A DNA stretch of 64,000 nucleotides from JAISDD01 sp031553935 (GCA_031553935.1 JAVBKS010000018.1:1-64000), one strand, 5' to 3'. Shown: positions 17,577 to 26,155, counted from the stretch's first letter. The notes: generated from the letters alone by a model not told the origin. Numbers and translations are program-made.

Positions 17577-19759
17577 GGGATTGACTCCTTCCACTTACTC
17601 TCGGCATCAGATAAGGAAATATTAATTAAGGGGCAACTATTAAAATCAATTCTTATCGACTTTCCGCTAACTTTACCAATTCGAGTCGCTGCTACATCAT
17701 GCTCAGCTGCAATTTTTACAACCATTTCAGAATTTTCAGGAGATACACTTATTATGGCTCTGCCACCGCCTTCCGCAAATAGAACTTCATAGCTTTTCGC
17801 CTGCGCTTCAATATTGACAAAAAATCCTATCCCGCCCAAAATTGCTGACTCCGTTAATGCAATTGCTAAGCCGCCATCACTAATGTCATGGCAAGACAAT
17901 AAATATTGCTTCTCATGCAGACTCAACAATGCCTTAACTAAGTTTTTTTCATTCTCCAGATTGACTTTGGGCACAGCGCCGCTTTCTATACCATAGCAAA
18001 ACGCCAAATATTCTGAGCCCCCTAGATCGGTACTGGTCCCTCCCAAGAGAATAATTTCATTATCTTCTTGCTTAAATGCCATTTCGGTTCGCTTGCTAAT
18101 ATCTTTTAACAAACCTACCATCCCCACAACTGGAGTTGGATAAATAGCAGCTTCTGTGCTCTCGTTATACAGACTTACATTTCCGCTGACAACAGGGATT
18201 TCTAGGTACTCGGCGGCTTTCGCCATACCCTTAACCGCGTTTTCCATTTGCCAAAATATTTGAGGTTTTTCCGGATTGCCAAAATTCAAACAATTAGTCA
18301 ATCCTAAAGGCAAAGCTCCTACACAAGCCAAATTACGTGCTGCCTCACACACAACCGCTTGTCCTCCCTGAAATGGATCTAAATAAACCATGCGGCTGTT
18401 ACCATCTGTAGTTAGGGCGATTCCCTTACAAGTATCCTTAACACGTAGAACCGCAGCATCTGCAACTCCGGGTAAAACAACAGAATTCGCCATAACTTGA
18501 TGATCATATTGCCTGAAAACCCAGGCTTTATCAGCAATATTAGGAGATTCCAGCAGCTTCAGTAATGCTGCATCATCAGGCAAAATTTCCAAGCCTGCAA
18601 ATGAAAACTCCTGGTTTCTTTTAAAATAATCAGGTTCAATCCCCTGACGAACATAAATCGGGCAATCATCAGTCAATGATAAAACCGGTACAGCCGCTTC
18701 AAGCTTGTCACCTGATAAAACACGGAAAAACCCATCATCTGTAACCTTTCCTATGACAGTCGCATCAAGCCCCCACTTATCAAATATTGCTCTAATCTCA
18801 GCCTCTTTACCGGCTCTAGGCACGATTAACATTCTCTCCTGGGACTCGGAAAGCATAATTTCGTAAGCCGACATTCCGGTTTCGCGGCGAGGAACTAATA
18901 AAACGTCAACTTCAACCCCTTGCCCGGATTTACTTACCGTTTCAGCAATCGAACTGGTTAAACCAGCAGCTCCAAGATCCTGCATCCCTTGTACTAAATC
19001 CTTCTTAATCAAATCCAAACACGCCTCAATTAAAAGTTTCTCCATAAATGGATCACCCACTTGTACTGCCGGACGCTTTTGCTGCGAACTCTCCGTCAGT
19101 TCTTCTGAAGCAAAAGTAGCCCCATGAATACCATCTCTACCGGTTTTGGAGCCAACGAGCATTATGGAACTGCCAACTTCACCTGCCACTGCTAAAGCAA
19201 TTTCATCATGATTAACCAAGCCAACACACATGGCATTTACCAGGGGATTGTCCTGATAGCAGCTGTTAAAATATACTTCACCGCCAACAGTAGGTATTCC
19301 CAAACAGTTACCATACCCGGCAATTCCAGCTACTACGCCAGCAAAAAGTTCCTTAACCCGATTATTATCTGGAAGTCCAAATCTCAGAGAATCAAGAATC
19401 GCAATCGGCCTTGCTCCCATAGTAAATATATCCCTAACAATTCCTCCAACTCCTGTAGCAGCACCCTGATAAGGCTCAATCGCCGATGGATGATTATGGC
19501 TTTCTAATTTGAAAACTACTGCCTGTCCATCGCCAATATCAATAATGCCGGCATTTTCTCCAGGTCCTTGCAACACCTGACTACCGGTAGTTGGAAGCAG
19601 TTTTAGCAGCGGCTTAGAATTCTTATAGCCGCAATGCTCAGACCACATAACCGCATACATTCCTAATTCCAGGTAATTTGGTTCGCGTTTCAATATAGTA
19701 ATTATTTTTTCGTATTCTTCCGGGAGCAAACCCATTTCCAAATAAGTTAGTTCTTTCAT
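17561..19759 (-). CDS. purL: Phosphoribosylformylglycinamidine synthase large subunit PurL (short type)
   Basis: 732 residues, the small PurL that works in a complex with PurQ (glutaminase) and PurS. ATP-dependent amidation of FGAR to FGAM. Motifs: MWSEHCGYKNSKPLL, AGIIDIGDGQAVVFKLESHNHPS, GAATGVGGIVRDIFTMGARPIA and QDLGAAGLTSS. The ATG overlaps the purQ stop by one base (TAATG), a sign of coupled translation. Confidence 0.97.
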   Translation of the reverse strand: MKELTYLEMGLLPEEYEKIITILKREPNYLELGMYAVMWSEHCGYKNSKPLLKLLPTTGSQVLQGPGENAGIIDIGDGQAVVFKLESHNHPSAIEPYQGAATGVGGIVRDIFTMGARPIAILDSLRFGLPDNNRVKELFAGVVAGIAGYGNCLGIPTVGGEVYFNSCYQDNPLVNAMCVGLVNHDEIALAVAGEVGSSIMLVGSKTGRDGIHGATFASEELTESSQQKRPAVQVGDPFMEKLLIEACLDLIKKDLVQGMQDLGAAGLTSSIAETVSKSGQGVEVDVLLVPRRETGMSAYEIMLSESQERMLIVPRAGKEAEIRAIFDKWGLDATVIGKVTDDGFFRVLSGDKLEAAVPVLSLTDDCPIYVRQGIEPDYFKRNQEFSFAGLEILPDDAALLKLLESPNIADKAWVFRQYDHQVMANSVVLPGVADAAVLRVKDTCKGIALTTDGNSRMVYLDPFQGGQAVVCEAARNLACVGALPLGLTNCLNFGNPEKPQIFWQMENAVKGMAKAAEYLEIPVVSGNVSLYNESTEAAIYPTPVVGMVGLLKDISKRTEMAFKQEDNEIILLGGTSTDLGGSEYLAFCYGIESGAVPKVNLENEKNLVKALLSLHEKQYLLSCHDISDGGLAIALTESAILGGIGFFVNIEAQAKSYEVLFAEGGGRAIISVSPENSEMVVKIAAEHDVAATRIGKVSGKSIRIDFNSCPLINISLSDAESKWKESIPCIMK

Positions 19760-20460
19760 TAGTTTCGAACCCCCTTAACCCAATTACTAATCGAGTTAAA
19801 TATGGATAATCCATCACTTCCACCAAGTATTTGCTCAGCACACCTCTCCGGATGAGGCATCATCCCAAGAACATTTCCCTGTTTGTTAATAATCCCTGCA
19901 ATATTAGCTTTCGAACCATTGGGATTATAAAAATCATCAACTTCTCCATTAGGACCACAATAAGTAAAAACTATGCGCCCCTCATTTTTTAATTCCTGCA
20001 AGGTGTCTTCATCACAGAAATAATTACCTTCACCATGCGCTATTGGAATTCTAATTATACTTTGAGGAGCTAATGCATTAGTAAATGGCGTAATGTTCTG
20101 ATTAACTTTCAAATATACATCCTGGCAAATGAATTTTAGACTCGAATTTCTTAATAAAGCTCCCGGCAATAGTCCGGCTTCCAATAGAATCTGAAAACCA
20201 TTGCAAATACCAAGCACCAGTTTACCCTCGAGTGCAAAACGCTTTATTTCCGGCATAATCGCTGAAAATCTAGCAATTGCTCCACAGCGCAAATAGTCTC
20301 CGAAGGAAAAGCCGCCAGGAATAATAAGGGCGTCAAGAGGAGGCAATTTCTCTTCCTGATGCCATATAAACTGGACTTGTTCTGCCATAACTTTATCAAC
20401 AACATGATAACAATCAGCATCACAGTTAGAACCTGGAAATACAACTACTCCAAATTTCAT
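19759..20460 (-). CDS. purQ: Phosphoribosylformylglycinamidine synthase glutaminase subunit PurQ
   Basis: 233 residues, class I amidotransferase that supplies ammonia to PurL. Nucleophile Cys in VLGICNGFQILLEAGLLPG, His in MMPHPERCAEQI. It starts MKFGVVVFPGSNCDADCY as the family does. It lies 2 bases after purS and runs into purL. Confidence 0.97.
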   Translation of the reverse strand: MKFGVVVFPGSNCDADCYHVVDKVMAEQVQFIWHQEEKLPPLDALIIPGGFSFGDYLRCGAIARFSAIMPEIKRFALEGKLVLGICNGFQILLEAGLLPGALLRNSSLKFICQDVYLKVNQNITPFTNALAPQSIIRIPIAHGEGNYFCDEDTLQELKNEGRIVFTYCGPNGEVDDFYNPNGSKANIAGIINKQGNVLGMMPHPERCAEQILGGSDGLSIFNSISNWVKGVRN

Positions 20461-20462
20461 AA

Positions 20463-20711
20463 CTATTCTCCCTCTGCTATTTCGATTCGAAAGTCCTCGA
20501 TGACTGGATTTGCTAACAACTGTTCACTCAGGGTTTTCAATTGGGCCTTAGCATTATCGATATCATCACCTTGCAGCCAAACTTGAATAAACTTCCCCAC
20601 TCGTACTTGATTAATATTATCATTTCCCATCATTACAAGGGATCTCTTTACCGCTTCCCCTTGCGGATCCAAAACTCCAGGCTTTAAGGTCACGTATACA
20701 TTTGCTAACAA
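20463..20711 (-). CDS. purS: Phosphoribosylformylglycinamidine synthase subunit PurS
   Basis: 82 residues from a TTG at 20711 that sits 8 bases after AGGAGG; this matches the family length of 80-85, while the longer frame to 20747 has no ribosome site. PurS bridges PurL and PurQ. Sequence pattern: ANVYVTLKPGVLDPQGEAV, GKFIQVWL, LANPVIEDFRIE. Located between purB and purQ; in Bacillus purC would sit just before purS, but here it does not. Confidence 0.95.
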   Translation of the reverse strand: MLANVYVTLKPGVLDPQGEAVKRSLVMMGNDNINQVRVGKFIQVWLQGDDIDNAKAQLKTLSEQLLANPVIEDFRIEIAEGE

Positions 20712-20731
20712 ATCGTTTACCTCCTGAATAT

Positions 20732-22027
20732 CTAATTCAATCCACAACGCCCAAAAACATAGTCAATGTTTTCCGTATATATATCAAATGAAAAGACTCG
20801 ATCTAACTCCTCAAGACTCAAGCGAGCTTGAATCTGCTGATCATTAAAAACAAGTTCTTTGAAATCATCACCGCTTGACCAACTCTGCAAAGCATGTTTC
20901 TGTACGATTTCATAGGCTTTTTCCCGTAAAAATCCTTTATCGACCAAAGCCAGCATTAGTTCTTGCGAGAAAATCAAACCTCTGGTTTTATTAATATTGG
21001 CATTCATATTATCTGGACGAACAGTCATTTCCCTAACCACATAGATAAATCTATCCAGGATATAGTCAAGCAGTATACAACTATCCGGAATAATAACACG
21101 TTCGGTTGAAGAATGGGTTAGATCCCGTTCATGCCAAAGCGAAATGTTATCCAGACTAGCGATGGCATTGCTTTTGATTACTCGAGCTAAACCAACTACA
21201 CGTTCACAGGTCATCGGATTACGCTTATGCGGCATAGCTGAAGAACCTTTTTGCCCACTTTTAAAAGGTTCTTCCAGCTCAAGAATCTCAGTTCGCTGCA
21301 GGTTCCTGATCTCTGTTGCCATTTTTTCCAACGAACCCGCTATTATCGCCATGGTTGTCATATACTGAGCATGACGATCCCGTTGAATAATCTGGGTTGA
21401 AACCTCACAAACCTTTAAGCCAAGGCGCTTGCAGACCAATTCCTCAACCCTCGGATCTAAATGAGCAAAATTTCCTACCGCCCCTGAAATTGCACCATAC
21501 GATATGATATCAATCGCCTGCTCTATTCTAATAATATTTCGTTTGTTTTCCATAAACCAGGTCGCCATCTTCATGCCAAAGGTGCTGGGTTCGCCGTGAA
21601 CACCATGCGTACGTCCAATATTTAGGGTGTACTTATGCAATTTCGCAAGCTTAGCTATATGTTCACCTAATACTTCAAGCTTATCTTTAATAATTATTCC
21701 TGCTTGCCGCATCTGGATTGCTAATCCGGTATCTAAAATGTCCGAAGAAGTTAGCCCCATATGAATAAATTTGGATTCTTCACCAACGTATTCACCCACA
21801 TTAGTTAAAAAAGCAATCACATCGTGATTTACCTCTTTTTCAATCTCTTTAATTCGATCTATATTAAATGCTGCCCGTTCCCTGATTACTCTTGCAGCTT
21901 CCCGAGGAATTCTTCCGAATTCAGCCCAAGCATCACAGACTTCAATCTCAATTTGCAGCCAATTATGCAGCTTGCTCTCCTCGGTCCAAATATCTCCCAT
22001 AGGAGCTAATGTATACCTTGATATCAA
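20732..22027 (-). CDS. purB: Adenylosuccinate lyase PurB
   Basis: 431 residues, fumarase/aspartase superfamily. It cleaves SAICAR to AICAR and adenylosuccinate to AMP. The family signature GQKGSSAMPHKRNPM is present, as are SSDILDT and GRTHGVHGEPSTFG. TTG start with AAGGAGG 6 bases upstream, only 2 bases after the purE stop. Confidence 0.97.
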   Translation of the reverse strand: MISRYTLAPMGDIWTEESKLHNWLQIEIEVCDAWAEFGRIPREAARVIRERAAFNIDRIKEIEKEVNHDVIAFLTNVGEYVGEESKFIHMGLTSSDILDTGLAIQMRQAGIIIKDKLEVLGEHIAKLAKLHKYTLNIGRTHGVHGEPSTFGMKMATWFMENKRNIIRIEQAIDIISYGAISGAVGNFAHLDPRVEELVCKRLGLKVCEVSTQIIQRDRHAQYMTTMAIIAGSLEKMATEIRNLQRTEILELEEPFKSGQKGSSAMPHKRNPMTCERVVGLARVIKSNAIASLDNISLWHERDLTHSSTERVIIPDSCILLDYILDRFIYVVREMTVRPDNMNANINKTRGLIFSQELMLALVDKGFLREKAYEIVQKHALQSWSSGDDFKELVFNDQQIQARLSLEELDRVFSFDIYTENIDYVFGRCGLN

Positions 22028-22029
22028 GC

Positions 22030-22548
22030 TTAACCCTCCTTATTCTGTAAATAAGCGGTTACCCCGACAGCTTTTAGTTTCCGGTCCTTTAACTTAACTT
22101 CCTCTGCCATATTGATCCTATATTCGGCTATTCTCTTTTCAACACTCTCGTCGCCAATAGCCAAAATCTGCGCAGCTAATAATGCAGCATTGGCACTACC
22201 ATTAATACCGACGGTTGCCACTGGAATTCCCTTGGGCATTTGCACGATAGAATAAAGTGAATCTACGCCACCTAATGCTGATGTTTGTATTGGAACTCCA
22301 ATTACCGGCAAAGTCGTATATGCGGCAATAACTCCAGGCAAATGAGCTGCTCCCCCAGCCCCGGCAATTATCACTTTAATGCCGTTTTCTTTAGCTTGTG
22401 TAGCAAAAGCAGCGGTTTCAAAGGGGAGTCGATGTGCCGAACAAATTGAATACTCATAGCTGATAGCAAATTTGTCCAATATCTCTCCGGCATCTTTCAT
22501 GATTTTCAAATCAGAATCGCTGCCCATTATAATTCCAACTAAAGGCAT
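22030..22548 (-). CDS. purE: N5-carboxyaminoimidazole ribonucleotide mutase PurE
   Basis: 172 residues. Motifs: VGIIMGSDSDLKIM, SAHRLPFETAAF, AGAGGAAHLPGVIAA and DSLYSIVQMPKGIPVATVGI. It looks like the bacterial class I enzyme, which normally works with PurK, yet no purK is present in the window. AAGGAG lies 7 bases before the ATG. First coding gene after the riboswitch leader. Confidence 0.96.
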   Translation of the reverse strand: MPLVGIIMGSDSDLKIMKDAGEILDKFAISYEYSICSAHRLPFETAAFATQAKENGIKVIIAGAGGAAHLPGVIAAYTTLPVIGVPIQTSALGGVDSLYSIVQMPKGIPVATVGINGSANAALLAAQILAIGDESVEKRIAEYRINMAEEVKLKDRKLKAVGVTAYLQNKEG

Positions 22549-22590
22549 ATTAGTACTCCTTCATATTAATATTAATACACTAACAAACAA

Positions 22591-22630
22591 CCCAGGCAAA
22601 CAGTTCCATACCGAAACCTATCCGCCTGGG
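22591..22630 (-). terminator. Intrinsic terminator of the purE riboswitch
   Basis: On the minus strand CCCAGGC at 22630-22624 pairs with GCCTGGG at 22597-22591, extended inside by a GGTTTC/GGAACT helix around a GGTAT loop, and is followed by a T-rich stretch (TTGTTTGTTAG). Its 5' arm overlaps the 3' end of the aptamer, so aptamer folding and terminator folding should exclude each other: ligand bound means read-through, as known for PRPP riboswitches. Confidence 0.8.
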
Positions 22631-22717
22631 CTTTTATCCCTATACGGTGTAACACCAAAGTGTTTGCATCACTTGGACCAGACCATGTAAGCCATGCGGA
22701 ACCCTAGATACACTTTC
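22620..22717 (-). promoter_or_regulatory. ykkC-family riboswitch, probably PRPP class (subtype 2b)
   Basis: The purE leader carries the hallmark ykkC core on the minus strand in order: CTAGGGTTCCG (22707-22697), TGGTCTGGTCC, a GTGTTACACCG segment, and AGGGATAAAAGCCC close to the 3' end. ykkC RNAs include guanidine-I, ppGpp and PRPP classes; placement before purE and other PRPP-using genes points to PRPP. The class cannot be proved by reading alone. No guanine aptamer precedes it, so it acts as a single sensor. Confidence 0.85.
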
Positions 22718-22750
22718 AAGTCGTATTATTTATTCTCTTTCACATTTCCG

Positions 22751-22779
22751 ATATTAACAAAGCACAATGAAGGTGTCAA
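22751..22779 (-). promoter_or_regulatory. Consensus sigma-A promoter of the pur-his block
   Basis: TTGACA (22779-22774), a 17-base spacer, and TAATAT (22756-22751) on the minus strand. Transcription should start near 22744, about 25 bases before the aptamer. I saw no PurR-like operator around it. Confidence 0.8.
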
Positions 22780-22787
22780 CTTCACGC

Positions 22788-22814
22788 AAAAAAGACCTCT
22801 AAATAGAGGTCTCT
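22788..22814 (-). terminator. Intrinsic terminator of the small coiled-coil gene
   Basis: On the minus strand AGACCTCT-ATTT-AGAGGTCT is followed by six T. The stem overlaps the stop codon of the preceding gene, which insulates it from the purE promoter just downstream. Confidence 0.85.
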
Positions 22815-22987
22815 TGTAATTGTGAAAGCCTGTTTTTTAAGACTCTTATCTCTTTACGGATCGCTTTGGCTTCATCCTTGATACTATCCTCGCTAACTTT
22901 TTCCAATTTACTGAAGCCTGCTTCCTCTTCTAATTGTTCCAAACGCAGAATAACTTTTTGCGCTAATTGTTTAATGAAATCGTCCAA
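22799..22987 (-). CDS. Small charged coiled-coil protein, unknown function
   Basis: 62 residues if translation begins at the TTG at 22987, which has AGGTGG 5 bases upstream; an ATG at 23038 would add a 17-residue hydrophobic start but has no good ribosome site. The protein (DDFIKQLAQKVILRLEQLEEE, then lysine- and glutamate-rich heptads such as AKAIRKEIRVLKNRLSQLQ) is predicted to be almost all helix and coiled coil. It carries its own strong terminator, so it is transcribed separately from the purine genes. I recognise no family. Confidence 0.65.
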   Translation of the reverse strand: MDDFIKQLAQKVILRLEQLEEEAGFSKLEKVSEDSIKDEAKAIRKEIRVLKNRLSQLQETSI

Positions 22988-23038
22988 ATCTACCACCTTT
23001 CTTTCACTTAAAATATATGCAATACATACAAAAATCAA

Positions 23039-23375
23039 AACTAATTATTTTGGGTTTCAAAATACAACACTAAATCACTTGGAAAAATATAGCTTTTAAT
23101 GATGTTTATGCTATATAATTAATAAACTTACTAAAATAATTGCCTAAAACTAAATAATTATTCAATTGTCAACTTGTTCATATACGTTATTTATGAATTA
23201 TATTCAACATATTTATCAAAAATCATCTTTTTTTGAAACATATTTTATATTTTTGTCAAAAATCGTTAGGCTAAGTAATAATTAATCGTTTTTTATCCTG
23301 AATATATACCCCGATAGCAGTTAATGTTTACTGGGATAATTACATTTGTAATCCGCTACAAAGAACGGAGGTATT
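23039..23375. other. AT-rich divergent intergenic region
   Basis: 337 bases between the small coiled-coil gene and the aldehyde dehydrogenase gene, very AT-rich. Promoters for both directions must lie here. A weak candidate for the rightward gene is a TTGTCA with a TAATAA box 17 bases later near 23256-23285. No ORF, RNA motif or convincing repeat was seen. Confidence 0.4.
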
Positions 23376-24746
23376 ATGAGTTTTCGCAGTATAGTTGAGG
23401 AACAGCGCCATTTCTTTTTGGAGAACAAAACCAAGGATATTTCTTTTCGCCTGGAAGCTCTTAAACTCTTAAAGGAATCCATAATAAGAAAACAGTCCAA
23501 GATAGAAGCAGCACTTAAGCTTGACCTTAATAAATCAGCTCCTGAAGCCTATTTAACTGAGATAAGTATCATTTTAAAAGAGTTAACAAACGCTATTAAC
23601 AATATCAAGAAATGGTCAGGAAAGAAAAAGGTCTCCACCCCTTTAAGCCTCTTTCCAGCGCGCAGTCATATAATTTTCGAACCTTATGGAGTGGCATTGA
23701 TAATTTCTCCTTGGAATTATCCTTTTTTTCTGACCTTTGCTCCATTAATCGGTGCTATTGCTGCCGGAAACTGTTGTATAGTCAAACCATCAGAATTCTC
23801 AGTAAATAGCACTAAGATCATTGCTGAGATTATTTCAGACTGCTTTAACCCTGAATACATAAAGGTGATTGATGCTGATCATTCGCAGATGCCGAAATTA
23901 CTTGAACAAAAATTCGATTATATTTTCTTCACCGGCAGCCCAAGAATCGCGCGTAAAGTCATGGAAAAGGCTGCTGTTAACCTGACTCCACTGACATTAG
24001 AGCTTGGAGGTAAGAGCCCTTGTATTGTAGATAAAACTGCTGACTTAAAAATATCTGCCCGTCGCATAATTTTCGGCAAATTAATAAATAGCGGTCAGAC
24101 ATGTATTGCCCCCGACTACCTTTTAGTAGAAAAAAGCATTGAAAAAGAACTGATTGAATATTTGATCCAAAGCATCAAAGATATGTATGGTGAAGATTCC
24201 ATTGAAAACCCTAATTATCCACGCATTATTAACCTTGACCACTATAACCGAATCAATGCGCTATTAAATAGCGGTCAACAGATAGTATACGGTGGCTATA
24301 GGAATGCCAATGCTTTGAAGATAGCACCCACTATAATAAAAGTTTTGGATACATCCTCGGCCATCATGCAAGAGGAAATTTTCGGCCCCCTACTTCCTTA
24401 CTTGACCTTTAATTCAATCGAAGAAGCAGAAAACCTAATATTATCTCACCCTAAACCGCTCGCTGCTTACATATTCACCAAAAACAAAAATACTATAGAG
24501 CGCCTGCTCACCTCACTTTCTTTCGGCGGCGGCTGCATTAATGATACTATAATGCACGTTGCTAATCCCCAGCTGGGCTTTGGTGGTATTGGAGAAAGCG
24601 GATTCGGCAGATATAAAGGCCGGGAAAGCTTTATTACCTTTTCCCATCAAAAGACTATTATGAAAAATAATTTTATCTTTGATTGGAAGACTAAATACCC
24701 CCCTTATACCAGTAAAAAAATTCGAATACTTAAGCATTTTCTATAA
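23376..24746 (+). CDS. Class 3-type aldehyde dehydrogenase
   Basis: 456 residues, the short form of the NAD(P)-dependent aldehyde dehydrogenase superfamily (YwdH/AldX-like, related to fatty aldehyde dehydrogenases). Catalytic Asn114 in SPWNYP, general base Glu209 in TLELGGKSP, and nucleophile Cys243 in SGQTCIAPDY are all present. EEIFGPLLP and the FGGIGESGFGRYKG C-terminal signature follow. Likely oxidises medium or long-chain aldehydes; the exact substrate is unknown. GGAGG lies 4 bases before the ATG. It stands alone, about 100 bases before the iron-regulated promoter, with no clear terminator between. Confidence 0.92.
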   Translation: MSFRSIVEEQRHFFLENKTKDISFRLEALKLLKESIIRKQSKIEAALKLDLNKSAPEAYLTEISIILKELTNAINNIKKWSGKKKVSTPLSLFPARSHIIFEPYGVALIISPWNYPFFLTFAPLIGAIAAGNCCIVKPSEFSVNSTKIIAEIISDCFNPEYIKVIDADHSQMPKLLEQKFDYIFFTGSPRIARKVMEKAAVNLTPLTLELGGKSPCIVDKTADLKISARRIIFGKLINSGQTCIAPDYLLVEKSIEKELIEYLIQSIKDMYGEDSIENPNYPRIINLDHYNRINALLNSGQQIVYGGYRNANALKIAPTIIKVLDTSSAIMQEEIFGPLLPYLTFNSIEEAENLILSHPKPLAAYIFTKNKNTIERLLTSLSFGGGCINDTIMHVANPQLGFGGIGESGFGRYKGRESFITFSHQKTIMKNNFIFDWKTKYPPYTSKKIRILKHFL

Positions 24747-24846
24747 TGATTGCATCACCATAACCTAGCACTAAACACCAATGTCATCGAGAAGCGGCTA
24801 AACTAGCCTCCATTGAAAAAAATTTTGATTCTTCATTGCAAATGTC

Positions 24847-24875
24847 TTGACTGAGGCACCTTACTGCTATATCAT
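24847..24875 (+). promoter_or_regulatory. Sigma-A promoter of the iron-regulated biosynthetic operon
   Basis: TTGACT (24847-24852), 17-base spacer, TATCAT (24870-24875). The -10 hexamer lies inside the left arm of the Fur-box palindrome, so a bound repressor would block RNA polymerase. Confidence 0.75.
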
Positions 24876-24908
24876 TGATAATGATAATCATTATCAATGA
24901 TATAGCAG
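24864..24908. promoter_or_regulatory. Fur box within a perfect 45-base palindrome
   Basis: Two perfect 22-base arms (24864-24885 and 24887-24908) around a single central A at 24886. The centre is GATAATGATAATCATTATC (24877-24895), identical to the classical 19-base Fur consensus. The palindrome covers the -10 box and probable start site and ends next to the GAGGAG ribosome site. It predicts ferric-uptake-regulator repression in iron-replete cells. A second reading, a hairpin in the mRNA leader hiding the ribosome site, is possible in addition. Confidence 0.88.
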
Positions 24909-24926
24909 AGGAGTTTCTAATAAATA

Positions 24927-26111
24927 ATGCTGGATTATGTATATAAATGGGGGGATTTGAATCCCGAGGACAGAGCTTTGTTTTGCGAAATGTTGCCTTA
25001 TTTGTCAACTGGGATACAAGAGATAAGCTTCGACCAGGAGAGTTGCATAATACGTCATAGTGAAGGTTATGGCGAAGAAATCGACGCAAAAATAGAATTT
25101 CTAAAAAATGTTATTTCAGCTTCTCAGTTTAATAACACCAAAACGATGCCAATCACGACTCTTCACGACAATTGCGATAGATCAACCATCAACAACGCAA
25201 GCGTTTTCGAGGAAATGATCGCTCAAGAAATAGTTAAGAAAATCGGGCCTGGTCTTTATGCCTACAGCGGATTATTTCTAAATATCATGCGCTATTTTTC
25301 CGCAAAAATCAAAGCATTTGCCGAGGAAAACTTTCCTAATTGCAAAGAATTTGAAGTCGCGTCTCTATGTCCCTTGGACACATTTTCCAGGGGAAAGTAT
25401 TTTGAAACTTTCCCCCACCATGTTATGTTTCAAACCGAAATGAAAAATGATATCGAAGTTTTGCATCGTTTCGCGCAAAGAGGAATTAATGAACCGGAAA
25501 TATTGAGGGAAATGAATATGCCCCACAAAGTGCTGCGCCATGCTGCATGCGTGCCTATTTATCCTTTCTTGCAAGACAGAATACTTGATGAAAAACAGCC
25601 TGTTTCATTCTTAGTGTCCGGTAAATGCTTTCGCAATGAATCTGCCTATGTTCAGGAATTATCCCGCTTAAGCGAGTTTACTATGGCAGAATATGTTTTC
25701 GTTGGGACTCCTGAACAGGTCAGCGAGAAAATCACACAGTCTTTCGACCTTTGGCATTTTTGGAGTGACATATTCAAGCTTAATTGCAAAATTGATACTG
25801 CTAATGATTCATTCTTTGCTTCTAATTATAAGAAGCTCAAGATGTTTCAACTATTGGGCGACTCAAAACAAGAATTCAAAATACTATTGCCCCACAATGG
25901 CACTTATGTAGCTTCGAGCTCAGCAAACTTTCATCGTACCCATTTCACGAAAAGTCACAATATAAGAAACGATAAGGTCTATTGCCACAGTGGATGCTTT
26001 GCATTTGGCATTGAGCGCTTAGCTTATACTTTGCTGAGTCAGAAAGGACTGAATCCAGAACGCTGGGATCAAGCAACCATTGATGAGATAAGTAGATACT
26101 CATCATTGTAA
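24927..26111 (+). CDS. Class II aaRS-like amino acid:[carrier protein] ligase
   Basis: 394 residues. Class II synthetase motif 2 is visible as GKCFRNES (Arg236, Glu238) and motif 3 as CFAFGIERLAYTLL (Arg364). No tRNA-binding domain is seen. The closest match I know is the group of SerRS-like enzymes that activate an amino acid and load it on a phosphopantetheinylated carrier protein. Cys208 (HAACVPIYPF), Glu255 or Glu250 (SEFTMAEYVF) and Cys357 (HSGCFAFG) are spaced much like the Cys-Glu-Cys zinc set recalled for those ligases. The carrier is probably one of the ACP domains encoded at 28233. First gene after the Fur box; GAGGAG lies a rather long 13 bases before the ATG. Amino acid specificity cannot be read. 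Confidence 0.8.
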   Translation: MLDYVYKWGDLNPEDRALFCEMLPYLSTGIQEISFDQESCIIRHSEGYGEEIDAKIEFLKNVISASQFNNTKTMPITTLHDNCDRSTINNASVFEEMIAQEIVKKIGPGLYAYSGLFLNIMRYFSAKIKAFAEENFPNCKEFEVASLCPLDTFSRGKYFETFPHHVMFQTEMKNDIEVLHRFAQRGINEPEILREMNMPHKVLRHAACVPIYPFLQDRILDEKQPVSFLVSGKCFRNESAYVQELSRLSEFTMAEYVFVGTPEQVSEKITQSFDLWHFWSDIFKLNCKIDTANDSFFASNYKKLKMFQLLGDSKQEFKILLPHNGTYVASSSANFHRTHFTKSHNIRNDKVYCHSGCFAFGIERLAYTLLSQKGLNPERWDQATIDEISRYSSL

Positions 26112-26155
26112 TTCTCGGACTGCAAGAATATCTTTCAAAGATTAAGGAGGAGTAA

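Noticed and set aside
22620..22717. Reading the purE leader as a guanidine-I riboswitch
   Set aside because: The ykkC core is shared by several classes. Guanidine-I aptamers precede efflux or urea carboxylase genes, whereas this one precedes purine synthesis, as PRPP aptamers do. A guanine (purine) aptamer was also looked for and not found.
24747..24846. A terminator between the aldehyde dehydrogenase and the Fur-box promoter
   Set aside because: No stem with a T-run was found; only the 45-base palindrome itself could form a hairpin, and it fits an operator better.
24927..26111. A housekeeping seryl- or threonyl-tRNA synthetase
   Set aside because: The chain lacks tRNA-binding domains, is short, and lies first in a Fur-controlled operon with carrier-protein genes.
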